Source: Corticicoccus populi (GTDB lineage: Bacteria > Bacillota > Bacilli > Staphylococcales > Salinicoccaceae). Taken from it: a stretch of DNA of 64,000 nucleotides. The notes under the pieces are model-generated. The model made no database searches, was not told where the DNA came from, and was given only the letters and a program-made list of their open reading frames with translations. Position numbers and translations under genes: made by a program. The stretch is taken from NCBI RefSeq assembly GCF_042686195.1, contig NZ_JBHUOQ010000001.1, forward strand, positions 372,001-436,000, given 5' to 3'. Shown here piece by piece: positions 52,817 to 62,514 of the stretch. Within the stretch, counting starts at the first letter, position 1. Each line of letters starts with the position of its first letter.

Positions 52817-54400
52817 ATGACTGTTTCAGCTGCACTGCAATTGATTGTAAACATCATCATTATTTTAACGATACTCAGCATATTTTTAACGGGTGTTCTG
52901 TTATTGTTTAAAGATAAACGGCAAAAGCAGCACAGTGTATTACGCAATTATCCATTACTTGCCCGTATCCGTTACTTCCTGGAAAAGGTTGGACCTGAAA
53001 TGCGTCAGTATCTATTTTTACAGGATACGAAAGGAAAACCTTTTTCAAGAAATGATTACACTAATATTGTTCTCGCGGGTAAATACAATTCGAGAATGTC
53101 CAGTTACGGTACGCAGAAAGATTATGAGGATGGATTTTATATTCAAAATACGATGTTTCCGCTGCAGACAAATGAACTGCATATTAATCAGTCTCCAATG
53201 ATTTCTACGTTTATATATAAAATTGATAATGAACGTTTGTTTAACCGGGATGAGCATCTGATAAAAACTGAAATTGATCCATATTTTTTATCTGAATCAG
53301 ATGCGGTTATACTGGGGCGGAATTTAAAACATCCTTTTAAAATCAAACGTCTTGTCGGACAGTCGGGAATGAGTTACGGTGCTCTAGGAAAACGTGCTGT
53401 GACAGCTCTGTCTATGGGGCTTGGGCAGGCAGGAACCTGGATGAACACAGGTGAGGGCGGGTTATCTGAACATCATCTTAAAGGAGATGTGGATATTATA
53501 TTCCAAATCGGTCCCGGCCTTTTTGGTGTCCGTGATAAAGAAGGTCAATTTGATTTGAAAAAGTTCTGCAGTCTCGCAGAAAATGAGAGGATAAAAGCTT
53601 TTGAAATCAAACTCGCGCAGGGGGCGAAGACACGGGGCGGACATATGGAAGGCGATAAAGTCACAGAGGAAATCGCTGAAATCAGAGATGTAGAGCCATG
53701 GAAGACAATTAACTCCCCCAATCGTTTCGATACCATCGGCAGTCCGGAAGATTTATTGAACTGGGTCAGTCTGTTACAGAGAAACGGCCAGAAACCGGTG
53801 GGTTTTAAAATCGTAGTCAGTAAAGTATCTGAAGTTGAAACACTGATTAATACAATGATTGAAACAAAACAGTATCCGGATTTTATTACAATTGATGGCG
53901 GAGAAGGCGGCACAGGAGCGACTTTTCAGGAGCTTCAGGACGGTGTCGGGCTGCCTTTATTTACAGCGCTGCCGATTGTTACTGCATTGCTGGAAAAGTA
54001 CGGCATCCGGCAGGACATTAAAATTTTTGCCTCAGGTAAGCTGATTACACCCGATAAAATTGCGATTGCGCTTGGTTTAGGTGCGGATTTAGTGAACATT
54101 GCACGTGGTATGATGATCAGTGTAGGCTGTATAATGAGCCAGCAGTGTCATATGAATACTTGTCCGGTCGGAGTCGCAACAACCGACCCTAAACGGGAAA
54201 AAGCCCTTTCTATTGATGAGAAGAAATATCGGGTGACAAATTATGTTACAAGCTTACACCAAGGTTTATTTAATATTGCCGCTGCTGTTGGTGTTGAAAG
54301 TCCTGTCCAAATTTCAAAAGATCATATCATTATTAAAAAGAAAGACGGCGCTCTACAATCAGTTAATGACTACAAATTAAAACTGATTAACTATAAATGA
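52817..54400 (+). CDS. Membrane-anchored FMN-binding glutamate synthase-like protein
   Basis: The 527-residue product has an N-terminal membrane helix (~8-35), then a GltB2-like barrel. Marks are GQSGMSYGALGKRAVTALS (~180), GGHMEGDKVT, the FMN region ITIDGGEGGTGAT (~355-367) and the 3Fe-4S cysteine set CIMSQQCHMNTCPVGVAT (~439-456). It lacks the amidotransferase and other domains of GltB, so it is the stand-alone family (YerD-like) of unsettled reaction. ATG 52817 is chosen for AAAGGA nine bases before. Confidence 0.9.
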   Translation: MTVSAALQLIVNIIIILTILSIFLTGVLLLFKDKRQKQHSVLRNYPLLARIRYFLEKVGPEMRQYLFLQDTKGKPFSRNDYTNIVLAGKYNSRMSSYGTQKDYEDGFYIQNTMFPLQTNELHINQSPMISTFIYKIDNERLFNRDEHLIKTEIDPYFLSESDAVILGRNLKHPFKIKRLVGQSGMSYGALGKRAVTALSMGLGQAGTWMNTGEGGLSEHHLKGDVDIIFQIGPGLFGVRDKEGQFDLKKFCSLAENERIKAFEIKLAQGAKTRGGHMEGDKVTEEIAEIRDVEPWKTINSPNRFDTIGSPEDLLNWVSLLQRNGQKPVGFKIVVSKVSEVETLINTMIETKQYPDFITIDGGEGGTGATFQELQDGVGLPLFTALPIVTALLEKYGIRQDIKIFASGKLITPDKIAIALGLGADLVNIARGMMISVGCIMSQQCHMNTCPVGVATTDPKREKALSIDEKKYRVTNYVTSLHQGLFNIAAAVGVESPVQISKDHIIIKKKDGALQSVNDYKLKLINYK

Positions 54401-54442
54401 TTGTAGAATACAACTTAATTTTTTTATTGTACAAAAAACTGA

Positions 54443-54484
54443 AAACACCGCTTTTTATCCCGATCCGGATAAAAAGCGGTGTTT
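54443..54484. terminator. Bidirectional terminator with 18-bp stem
   Basis: AAACACCGCTTTTTATCC (54443-54460) is exactly complementary to 54467-54484. It stands between the convergent glutamate-synthase-like and LysE genes. Confidence 0.85.
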
Positions 54485-54489
54485 AAATT

Positions 54490-55110
54490 TTAATCATTAA
54501 ATGCAATACTCAAACCGATGGCTGTAAATAAGCAGCCTTGAATGATATTCATGCGTTTTGAAACGGCTGGATTCTGCCTTAGTAATGTGCCTATTTTTCC
54601 GGAAAATAAACTAATCAAACTAAAAATGATGAAAGTCTGTACTAAGAATATTATTCCAAGCAGCAGCATTTGAACAGATATATTAATACCCGAATTATTC
54701 ACAAATTGAGGAAAGAATGCTAAAAAGAACAGGGATACTTTAGGGTTTAATACATTCATAATGACACCCCTGCGGTAAAGTGCTGTAGAGTTCAGCCGTT
54801 CACCGCTGTCTAAATTCAGGGTGGATTCTTTATTCCTAAAAGACATATATGCAAGGTACAGCAGATAAACTGCGCCTGCATATTTGATAATGGTAAATGC
54901 AGCTGCGGATTGATAGAGCAGGGCAGTTATTCCGATTGCTGCAGCTGATACATGAAGCAAAAGTCCGGTGCATAAACCGAGTGTGGTGAATATCCCTGCA
55001 TTTTTTCCTTTAGCGATACTTTGTGTTAAAACAAATAAGTTATCCGGCCCCGGCATAATTGTTACAAGCATTGCAGCCCCCGCGAAAGATAAAATAGTTA
55101 ATAATTCCAT
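54490..55110 (-). CDS. LysE-family amino acid exporter
   Basis: The 206-residue product has six membrane helices and the family signature MPGPDNLFVLTQSI (~19-32), LGLCTGLLLH and MNVLNPKVSLFFLAFFPQF (~115-133). These exporters move lysine, homoserine, threonine or related compounds outward; the substrate is unknown. It starts 14 bases after the HAD gene with GAGGTG between, so the two form an operon. Confidence 0.9.
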   Translation of the reverse strand: MELLTILSFAGAAMLVTIMPGPDNLFVLTQSIAKGKNAGIFTTLGLCTGLLLHVSAAAIGITALLYQSAAAFTIIKYAGAVYLLYLAYMSFRNKESTLNLDSGERLNSTALYRRGVIMNVLNPKVSLFFLAFFPQFVNNSGINISVQMLLLGIIFLVQTFIIFSLISLFSGKIGTLLRQNPAVSKRMNIIQGCLFTAIGLSIAFND

Positions 55111-55124
55111 TCACAACACCTCAA

Positions 55125-55778
55125 TTATCCGGAAATTAAAATATCTCTCAGCTGTTTAATGTTATTTACAATATGCGTCGGCTTTTCATTGTACAGCTCA
55201 TCATATGATCCATAGCCGTATGTAACGCCGATAGAATCAATCTGCATTGAATTCGCACCGATTAAATCATGTTTACGGTCGCCGATCATTATGAATTCAT
55301 CAAGGTCTTGGTTATACATATTCAGTGCGTGTTCAATCACTTCTCCTTTGATACTTCTTGTCCCGTCTAAATGACTGCCGACAATATGATTAAAAAAATG
55401 ATCTATTTCAAAATATTGTACTATTTCTTCTGCAAAGACGGTCGGTTTTGTTGTGGCGACATCAAGGATGCATCCTTTTTCCTTTAAGCTTTCGAGCAGT
55501 CCCGGGATTTCGGGATAAAGGACATTTTCATACGTTCCTTTATCTTTAAAGCGTTCCCTGTAGTATTCAATCGCAAGTGATATGTCTTTGTCATTCATAC
55601 CGTAATATTCTTTGAAGGACACCTGCAGCGGCGGTCCGATAAAGCATTCCAGGTTGTCCAGGTTTTCTTCATTAATGTTAAATTGTTTAAGCGCGTACTG
55701 TACAGATTTTGTGATTCCGATTTTAGGATCTGACAGTGTGCCGTCCAAGTCGAATAATATATGTTGATACTGCTTCAT
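55125..55778 (-). CDS. HAD-family phosphatase (phosphoglycolate phosphatase-like)
   Basis: The 217-residue product shows the HAD motifs: FDLDGTLSD (~9-17), motif II in VATTKPT (~107-113), the lysine in GEVIEHAL-flanking KG, and MIGDRKHDLIGA (~165-176). The helical cap (~20-85) is C1 type. It hydrolyses some small phosphate ester; the nearest type is GpH/PpaX-like or 5'-nucleotidase-like. It is the first gene of the pair with the LysE exporter. Confidence 0.88.
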   Translation of the reverse strand: MKQYQHILFDLDGTLSDPKIGITKSVQYALKQFNINEENLDNLECFIGPPLQVSFKEYYGMNDKDISLAIEYYRERFKDKGTYENVLYPEIPGLLESLKEKGCILDVATTKPTVFAEEIVQYFEIDHFFNHIVGSHLDGTRSIKGEVIEHALNMYNQDLDEFIMIGDRKHDLIGANSMQIDSIGVTYGYGSYDELYNEKPTHIVNNIKQLRDILISG

Positions 55779-55904
55779 CTGTTAATCCTCTCCTTCTGTT
55801 CATACAGTTTATATTACAGCATTTGATGAAAAGTATCATTTTAATTTTGATTGCACCGTGGGGTGTTAAGTTAAAAACACATATGCGAAGAATGTTAAAG
55901 AAAA

Positions 55905-55923
55905 CCCCGGCAAAAGGCCGGGG
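55905..55923 (-). terminator. Terminator of the substrate-binding protein gene
   Basis: CCCCGG (55905-55910) and CCGGGG (55918-55923) form the stem. On the minus strand TTTTCTTT follows. Confidence 0.8.
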
Positions 55924-55958
55924 GAACTGAATTTTTCATGCATAAATGGATATTAAAT

Positions 55959-57635
55959 TTATCTGATACCTGACTCTCTGAAATTCCAAATATTATAGCT
56001 GTCAACATCCATGCCGGTAAAACTGTCATGCTGTGCATTTAAAAGTTCTGAATGTCTGACAAATATTGCAGGGGCTTCCTCAACTAATATTTCCTGTGCC
56101 TGCTTGTAAATTTCTGCACGTGCATTCTCATCTGTTTCACGTCTGCCCTGATCGAGTAATGCATCCAGGTCATCATTTTCAAAAAATGCTCTGTTGCCGT
56201 CCGCGCCGACATAGTCGGAATGGAATAGGGGGGCGATACCGTTATCGGGGTCTCCAGTGGCGTTGGACCATCCAAGCATATACATATCATGTTCACCATT
56301 GCCGGTTGCTTCCATATACGCACCCCATTCAACCTGTTCGATATTTACATTGATATTCAATTCAGCTAAAGATTCCTGAAGTATTACAGCAATATCCATA
56401 CGTTCAGCATTATCATCATTCACCATCATTGTAAGATCGAAGCCGTCTGCGTACCCAGCTTCTTCAAGCAGTTCTTGTGCTTTATCCATATCATATTCGA
56501 GACCTTCGAGGTTTTCATCATAACCAAGGACTCCCGGTGCCAAAGCAGCCACTGCGTCAGCACCTGATCCATTATAAACGCCTTCAGCTACTGTCTCTTT
56601 ATCAAAAGCATGTGTAATTGCCTGACGGACACGTTTATCATTGAATGGCTCTTTAGAAGTATTAAAGCCGATAAAATCAATTGCTACGGATTCTGTTCTT
56701 GCCAAAGAAACATCCGGTGTATTCTCAATACGTTCCAGATTTGCGGATTGAATGTCGCTGATAAAATGTGCTGCACCGGTTTCAAGTTCTGCGATACGTG
56801 ATCCTGTTTCATTAATGACTTTAAATTGGGCACTGTCAAGATTAGCAGGCTCTCCCCAGTAGTCATCATATTTGACAACTGTAGTGTCTGCACCTGGGTT
56901 TCTCGAGTCAAACTGCATATATCCTGTACCGGAGGGCTGTGTTTCGATTAAAGTACCAACATCGCCGCTGATTGCATTCGCCACTTCTTCAAATGCTTCA
57001 CCGCCTGCGTCTCTAAGTTCGTAATATTCCTCAACACTCATATTTTCACCGGCAGTATCAAGTGCATTCTGATAATCTTCATCAATCAGTTCTTTACTGA
57101 TCATTTTACCTGCACCATGTGCCAGGTGGGCTAAAAGAGGAGAAAAAGGGTATTCTGTAACAATCTCTACCGTATAATCATCAACGATATTAATTTCTTC
57201 AATCATCTCCAAAAGGAACAATCTTGGAGATGCTTTTGCAGGATCCTGCAGTCGTTCTAAGTTTGCTTTGACCGCTTCAGCATTAAAAGTAGAGCCGTCA
57301 TGAAATGTTACACCTTCACGAAGGTTAAATCTCCATGTATTGTCATCAATCTGTTCCCAGTCTTCAGCGAGTTTGCCGTAAATATCCAGGTTTTCGTCCT
57401 GTGCAACCAACGGTTCATAAATTACAGCACGTACCTGTTCCGACGGAATATCATTACTTCCATGCGGATCCATTGAGATGGCGTCACTTGGCAGTCCCAG
57501 TGCTAAATCACCGCCGGCAGGTGCTTCTGCATCTCGAGCTTCAGAACTTCCTTCCGGCTCAACATCACTGTCGCTGGTACATGCCGCCAATAATAATACA
57601 ACAATTAATAATAAGTATTTCCAGGTTCTTTTCAT
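55959..57635 (-). CDS. ABC transporter substrate-binding lipoprotein, family 5 (oligopeptide/glutathione type)
   Basis: The 558-residue product has a lipoprotein signal with LLLAAC and an acidic linker, then the SBP_bac_5 fold. Marks are LGLPSDAISMDPHGSND near 45-60, VTFHDGSTFNAEAVKANLERL and FIGFNTSKEPFNDKRVRQAI (~315-335). It resembles GsiB/DppA-like binding proteins of peptides or glutathione. ATG 57635 is chosen for TAGGAGT seven bases before; a TTG two codons up is also in frame. No permease or ATPase genes are adjacent, so it is an orphan. Confidence 0.9.
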   Translation of the reverse strand: MKRTWKYLLLIVVLLLAACTSDSDVEPEGSSEARDAEAPAGGDLALGLPSDAISMDPHGSNDIPSEQVRAVIYEPLVAQDENLDIYGKLAEDWEQIDDNTWRFNLREGVTFHDGSTFNAEAVKANLERLQDPAKASPRLFLLEMIEEINIVDDYTVEIVTEYPFSPLLAHLAHGAGKMISKELIDEDYQNALDTAGENMSVEEYYELRDAGGEAFEEVANAISGDVGTLIETQPSGTGYMQFDSRNPGADTTVVKYDDYWGEPANLDSAQFKVINETGSRIAELETGAAHFISDIQSANLERIENTPDVSLARTESVAIDFIGFNTSKEPFNDKRVRQAITHAFDKETVAEGVYNGSGADAVAALAPGVLGYDENLEGLEYDMDKAQELLEEAGYADGFDLTMMVNDDNAERMDIAVILQESLAELNINVNIEQVEWGAYMEATGNGEHDMYMLGWSNATGDPDNGIAPLFHSDYVGADGNRAFFENDDLDALLDQGRRETDENARAEIYKQAQEILVEEAPAIFVRHSELLNAQHDSFTGMDVDSYNIWNFRESGIR

Positions 57636-57785
57636 TTTCAAACTCCTATGTAAATTTTAATCAAATGATTCTATTTGACTCTAGTAAGAATAAACCAATA
57701 GGGAACAGCTTTCAACACTATTTTCAGATAAAATGAAAAATTCTAAATAAACAGGATGTTTTTCGGAGATTTTGATAGAAAAATA

Positions 57786-57811
57786 CCTCATTCATCATTT
57801 GACGAATGAGG
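57786..57811 (-). terminator. Terminator of mmuM
   Basis: CCTCATTC (57786-57793) and GAATGAGG (57804-57811) form the stem, followed on the minus strand by TATTTTTCT. Confidence 0.8.
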
Positions 57812-57828
57812 CTGTAATCTTGTAACAC

Positions 57829-58737
57829 TTACTTTTGATGAATAATATCCGCCAATGTCCGGATGTCTTTAGGAAGTATACCGCAGCAGCCGCCGATAAT
57901 GTTTACACCTTTCTCCTGCCACTCTGCAGCATGGGTAAACAGTATATCTGTTTGATCTTTCCCGGACCAAGTTTTTGTTACTGCATCATATGTTTTACCG
58001 CCGTTTGGATAAAGGGCGGTATATTGGGGGACATCAAGCATTCCCTTCGACAGGGAGGCTTCAATTCCTTGAATGGTAGAACAGTTGATTCCGAATACAG
58101 ACCATTCATCCGGGTGGTCTGCAATATATTCACAGACTTTTTGGAAGTCGGTTCCGTCGGATAGGTCACCCGTGTTTCCGACAGTACATGACAGCCAGAA
58201 TGTTAAGTCGTACTGCTTAAAATACGGGATGACAGTTTCAGTTAATGCTTTTATTTCGTCAAAATTAGGTACAGCTTCAAACACAAAATCAGTGATGCCG
58301 TAGTTAATCAATGTTTGGATTCTTTCTTTATGATATGAAAGATATACATCGTCAGACACATTATAGTCTCCTGTATACTCAGAGCCGTCTGTAAGATAGG
58401 CGGCATACGGGCCGAGGCTCGCGACAAGGACGCTGTCTGTTTGACTGCTCCGGGCAGTATTCACTGCTGTTTTAAGAAACTGATCGATTTCATCCGAATG
58501 AAAACCGGCATTCCTGAATGAAGGATAGGCTGCCTGATACGTATTCGTAAGAATAATATCCGCACCTGCCTGTGAAAATAACTGATGTACCTGTGCAATC
58601 ATATCAGGGTTTGTTTTTAAAATTTCTGCTGACCAGAGAGATGAGTTTATACTGCAGCCTAATGATTCGAGTGTAGTTGCGAAGCCGCCGTCAAGGAGCA
58701 GGGTGTTGTTTTCAATTAATTTTTGTTTTAAATTCAT
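57829..58737 (-). CDS. mmuM: Homocysteine S-methyltransferase
   Basis: The enzyme makes methionine from homocysteine, using S-methylmethionine as methyl donor. The 302-residue product shows LLDGGFATTLE (~16-26), NTYQAAYPSF, and the zinc cysteines in SCTVG (~180s) and GGCCG near the end (~285-289). ATG 58737 is chosen for GAGGT six bases before it; TTG 58740 is directly adjacent. The usual partner permease MmuP is not beside it. Confidence 0.93.
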   Translation of the reverse strand: MNLKQKLIENNTLLLDGGFATTLESLGCSINSSLWSAEILKTNPDMIAQVHQLFSQAGADIILTNTYQAAYPSFRNAGFHSDEIDQFLKTAVNTARSSQTDSVLVASLGPYAAYLTDGSEYTGDYNVSDDVYLSYHKERIQTLINYGITDFVFEAVPNFDEIKALTETVIPYFKQYDLTFWLSCTVGNTGDLSDGTDFQKVCEYIADHPDEWSVFGINCSTIQGIEASLSKGMLDVPQYTALYPNGGKTYDAVTKTWSGKDQTDILFTHAAEWQEKGVNIIGGCCGILPKDIRTLADIIHQK

Positions 58738-58785
58738 CAAAATACCTCATTTTTCAAAATTTTAAATTTTCTACGAAGATTTTTA

Positions 58786-59013
58786 TCAGTACACAAGAAG
58801 GATAATAATAGTGGTGATGAGGACAACTTGAATGATTACCGTGGCAGTAATCAGAGCTTTGTTATTTTTAATATGATTTTTTATATCCGGCTTTTCAGAT
58901 GAGTGATTGTTTTTTTCGTTATCGTTCTGCGGCCGGTAATTTTTCATAAAAAGAATTACAGTAACGATAATAAGTATAATCAGAAATATTAATGCCAAAG
59001 TTAACCGCTCCAT
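58786..59013 (-). CDS. Small two-helix membrane protein
   Basis: The 75-residue product has a membrane helix at each end (~5-24 and ~54-74) and a polar, Asn/Lys-rich loop between. I do not recognise a family. It lies between mmuM and the glycosylase-like gene and reads towards mmuM with a 48-base gap. The start codon and ribosome-binding site are not strong, so it is less sure than its neighbours. Confidence 0.6.
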   Translation of the reverse strand: MERLTLALIFLIILIIVTVILFMKNYRPQNDNEKNNHSSEKPDIKNHIKNNKALITATVIIQVVLITTIIILLVY

Positions 59014-59138
59014 TTATATTAGTATGTTAGTATTTTAACATGATTTGAAGCAAAAGGAATTGCTGAACACTCATGCTTGTTACGAATTGGTATAATGGTA
59101 AATATAATACTGAAATGTGATGAAAGGAGATAATGGTT

Positions 59139-60167
59139 ATGAATGAATTAATGGATTATAGGCTGAATCATTCTCTGATTACCGACAAAAAAGAAAGTGT
59201 ACATTCTGTGTTATCACATGTTATTGGTATTCAGGCACAGTATCCCAATTATGCAAAAATCAATATCATCAACCGTCTTCATGAGAATGCCTATAGTCAT
59301 TTTCATCATTCTCTTGATCATCCGGAGACTGTGATGGCATGGGGACAGAGACGGACAGTTCATTATTACTCTAAAGAAGACTGGCTGTGTTTAGCAGTGT
59401 TTTTTGAGCGGGAAGTAAAATGGCCGGATAAACATCTTCATAATATGGGATACTCAATAGATGATGAAATTAAGAGGATGGAGTCATTATTCAGTAATCG
59501 AAATCCGGTGGAGAAAAAAGACCTTCAGGAATATTATCAGGAAGAATGGAAAGATCTTTTTCACTGGTCCGCTTTGTTTCTGAAAGCATCTTCAGAAGGA
59601 AATTTATATTTTAAGCTGAAAGAAAATAAGAAATATTATTATTGGAATCATTTTGATGAAATACAGGTTGACAGAAAAGAATTGGAATTAAAAATGCTGC
59701 GTCAGTATTTTTCAGCTTACGGGCCGGCAACAAAGGCAGACGCGGCTCATTTTTTCGGGGTCAGACAGTCTTTTTTTACTATTCCTTTCGAAGAATATTT
59801 TAATGTATATCAAATTGAAGGAATCAATTATTATTATTCAGATTTACAGTGTTCGAATCAGAACCCGGAAGTAATACTGCTCGGAAAATTTGACCCACTT
59901 CTTCTTGCTTATAAAGATAAGCGCTGGATTGTTTCTAAAGATGAAGAGCCGCAAATATGGAGAAAGGCAGCACAGGTTGAGGCTGTTGTGATTATAAATA
60001 ATAAGTTTGCAGGTACATGGCGGTATAAAGTCCGCGGCGGCAGAGTGGTATTCAATGTTTTCCTAAGTAAACCGGTGAATAAGTATTTAAAAGGAAAGAT
60101 TAAAGAAGCACTTCAACCGTTTGCATTCGCATTAAATAAAGAATTTCATGCGGTGGAATTTTTGTAA
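59139..60167 (+). CDS. AlkZ/YcaQ-like DNA glycosylase candidate (HTH_42 winged-helix family)
   Basis: The 342-residue product belongs to the HTH_42 family. Marks are HVIGIQAQYPN (~28-38), in which QAQ at residues 32-34 matches the catalytic Q-x-Q motif of AlkZ-type glycosylases. GQRRTVHYYSKEDW (~66-79) follows, then the winged-helix part with FSAYGPATKADAAHFFG (~183-199), and LGKFDPLLLAYKDKRW (~246-261). Studied relatives release alkylated bases and unhook interstrand crosslinks. ATG 59139 follows AAAGGAGA with a good gap; ATG 59133 is too close. Activity here is inferred. Confidence 0.82.
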   Translation: MNELMDYRLNHSLITDKKESVHSVLSHVIGIQAQYPNYAKINIINRLHENAYSHFHHSLDHPETVMAWGQRRTVHYYSKEDWLCLAVFFEREVKWPDKHLHNMGYSIDDEIKRMESLFSNRNPVEKKDLQEYYQEEWKDLFHWSALFLKASSEGNLYFKLKENKKYYYWNHFDEIQVDRKELELKMLRQYFSAYGPATKADAAHFFGVRQSFFTIPFEEYFNVYQIEGINYYYSDLQCSNQNPEVILLGKFDPLLLAYKDKRWIVSKDEEPQIWRKAAQVEAVVIINNKFAGTWRYKVRGGRVVFNVFLSKPVNKYLKGKIKEALQPFAFALNKEFHAVEFL

Positions 60168-60233
60168 ATATATTTTAGAAATCAATCGGGGTGTCGATAC
60201 ACCCTGAAAAATTCAACAAGGAGATGATTGAAA

Positions 60234-60701
60234 ATGTCACAGCCGCCGAAACACATTCTGGCAGTATCTGCATTCGTAAAAAATGAAAAAGGAGAGGTAT
60301 TGCTTGTAAAAACACATTACCGTTCCGATACATGGGAGCTGCCGGGCGGACAGGTTGAAGAGGGTGAATCACTGGAGAAAGCCGTGGAATGAGAAGTATA
60401 TGAAGAAACAGGAATAGTGGTGTCAGCTGAGGGTGTCACCGGGACATATTATAATTCGACTTCAGGGCTGCTGTCTGTCGTTTTTCAAGGAAAGCTGCTT
60501 AAAGGTGATATTAAAATACAGGAAGAAGAAATACAGGAGGCAGAGTTTATTAAATTAGACATGTCGAACATTGAAACGTATATCACCCGGCCGAATATGA
60601 GGTCAAGAACGATTGATGCGATGAACGTTCTGAATCCTGCACCTTATGAGCATTGGGAAGTCAGACCGCATAAAATGATTAACAGATTGTCTGTAGATTA
60701 A
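60234..60701 (+). pseudogene. NUDIX hydrolase gene broken by one in-frame stop
   Basis: The frame begins at ATG 60234 after AAGGAG and would give 155 residues ending at 60701. Codon 53 is TGA (60390-60392). It stands exactly where the NUDIX box (G-x5-E-x7-R-E-x-x-E-E-x-G) needs its arginine: GGQVEEGESLEKAVE is followed by stop and then EVYEETGI. CGA changed to TGA by one transition explains this fully. The rest of the frame is intact, so the mutation is recent or a sequencing error. As it stands the product lacks its catalytic core. Confidence 0.88.
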
Positions 60702-60801
60702 GGAGTATGTATATTTCTTATAAAACCATTATTTGATAATTTTCCATTTATCTACTATTGTAAGGGACGAATTCAAATAGTTTGCAGGGGAGTTATGACA
60801 A

Positions 60802-61935
60802 ATGCGGAAGCGAATATCTGCTTTTATTACACCTGCAGCGGCAGTGGTACTGCTTCTTTCAGCCTGTAATAATGAGGGTGTAACAGAAGAGGGCACGGAT
60901 TTTGAAGAAGAACAGATTGAAGAAAATGAGGGTGCTGAGGAAACTGACGACAGTGGAGAAGCTGGAGTGTCCGAAGAAGTAGAGGATGAAATCGATCAGG
61001 AACCGTTTGAACCAGTTGAACCTTCGGAGAACACTGAGTCCGTTGAAAGCCATTATGATGAACATCAAGTGTCGTACATACCTGGTATTGGCGCAGACGG
61101 TGAACCTGTAGAGCGTTCGGTTCCTTTGGGGGAAGTATTATCTGAAGGTGTAGAAGATTTATCGGAAGGCCCTTTAAATAAGTACCGGCTCGTGGCTTTT
61201 TATGGAACACCTTTATCAGAGCATATGGGAATTCTTGGAGAGTATGAACCGGAAGAAATGATGGAAATATTAAAGAAACAGACAGAGGCATATTCTGAAA
61301 TAGACCCGGCACGGCCTGCGGTTCCGACTATTGAACTGATTGCAACAATAGCACAGCGGGATCCGGGTCCTGACGGTAATTATGTTTCAGAACCTGTACC
61401 GGAAGTGATTGAAGAATATGTAGAGTTGGCAGAAAAACATAATGCATTATTGATGCTTGATGTCCAGCTCGGCGGTAAAAGTGTCATGGAAGAAGTGGAG
61501 CAGCTGGAACCTTATCTTAAGGAACCGCATGTTCATTTAACTATAGATACGGAATACAGTATATCTGAAGGAGAGATTCCAGGTATAGACCTTGGATCTG
61601 TTGACGGCACCGAGATACAGGAAGCTGTTGAATATATGGATCGTCTTACAGAGGAAAATAACCTTCCGGATAAAATCGTTCTTGTGCATCAGTTTGCTGA
61701 CAGCGTGGTGACAAACAAAAACGAAATTCAACCTACTGAAAATGTTCAGGTATCTTTAAATTTTGATGGATTTGGAGATGAATCTGTAAAAATAGACGGC
61801 TATAATCATTTGGTAAGAAATGAGCCGGTTCAGTACAGCGGCTTTAAGTTATTTTATCAGGACGATGTGCCGCTTTTAGAGCCGGAAGACGTATTAGAAC
61901 TTGATCCGGCGCCGTCGGTTGTAAACTATCAGTAG
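60802..61935 (+). CDS. Large lipoprotein, unknown function
   Basis: The 377-residue product has a lipoprotein signal (AVVLLLSACN, Cys ~22) and a highly acidic, repetitive linker (~25-85). A folded domain (~105-377) follows, with KYRLVAFYGTPLSEHMGILGEY (core FYGTPLSEHMGILG), PTIELIATIAQRDPGPDGNYV, LLMLDVQLGG, VHLTIDTEYSI and LVHQFADSVV. The alternating strand-helix pattern with D and H at strand ends suggests a TIM-like barrel. I do not recognise a named enzyme. AGGGGAG precedes the ATG. Confidence 0.82.
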   Translation: MRKRISAFITPAAAVVLLLSACNNEGVTEEGTDFEEEQIEENEGAEETDDSGEAGVSEEVEDEIDQEPFEPVEPSENTESVESHYDEHQVSYIPGIGADGEPVERSVPLGEVLSEGVEDLSEGPLNKYRLVAFYGTPLSEHMGILGEYEPEEMMEILKKQTEAYSEIDPARPAVPTIELIATIAQRDPGPDGNYVSEPVPEVIEEYVELAEKHNALLMLDVQLGGKSVMEEVEQLEPYLKEPHVHLTIDTEYSISEGEIPGIDLGSVDGTEIQEAVEYMDRLTEENNLPDKIVLVHQFADSVVTNKNEIQPTENVQVSLNFDGFGDESVKIDGYNHLVRNEPVQYSGFKLFYQDDVPLLEPEDVLELDPAPSVVNYQ

Positions 61936-62514
61936 CATGTAACAGTAGTGAACCTATAGATTGCGGTGATTATTAAAAGTATTTCATACAATATGAAGTA
62001 ATCATCGTAATTTATTTGTAAATATATAAGAATATTCTGATAATTAAAGATATTATTTATTTTAGTGTGTTAAAAGAAAGACTTTAATAAAGAGTTATCA
62101 CTGCAGAATATTGTATTAAATACAGGCAGACATTACATTAGTATATAAACTGTAGTAATAACTATATACAAATCATAATAAAACAACTGAGATAAAAACC
62201 ATATGACAGGGACAGTATAATTAGTGTGGAAATACTTAAAGGATATGTTTAATTAATATATGGAAAACATATCAGTAAAAGACTATAAACATATAGAATC
62301 TCTTAAGCAGCTGATTATGTACTGAACATGATCAGCAAAGACATCTGATTAATAATGACTGACTAATGATAAATACAGATATTAATAAAAAATATTACGA
62401 ATCACCAGTGAATTGTTTAAATCCGGATATCAGCTGATGAATCACAGATTAATACATAAAAACTAATGAAATCGTCTGTAAAAATAAACGCCCTTTCAAA
62501 TATACTATAAAGTT

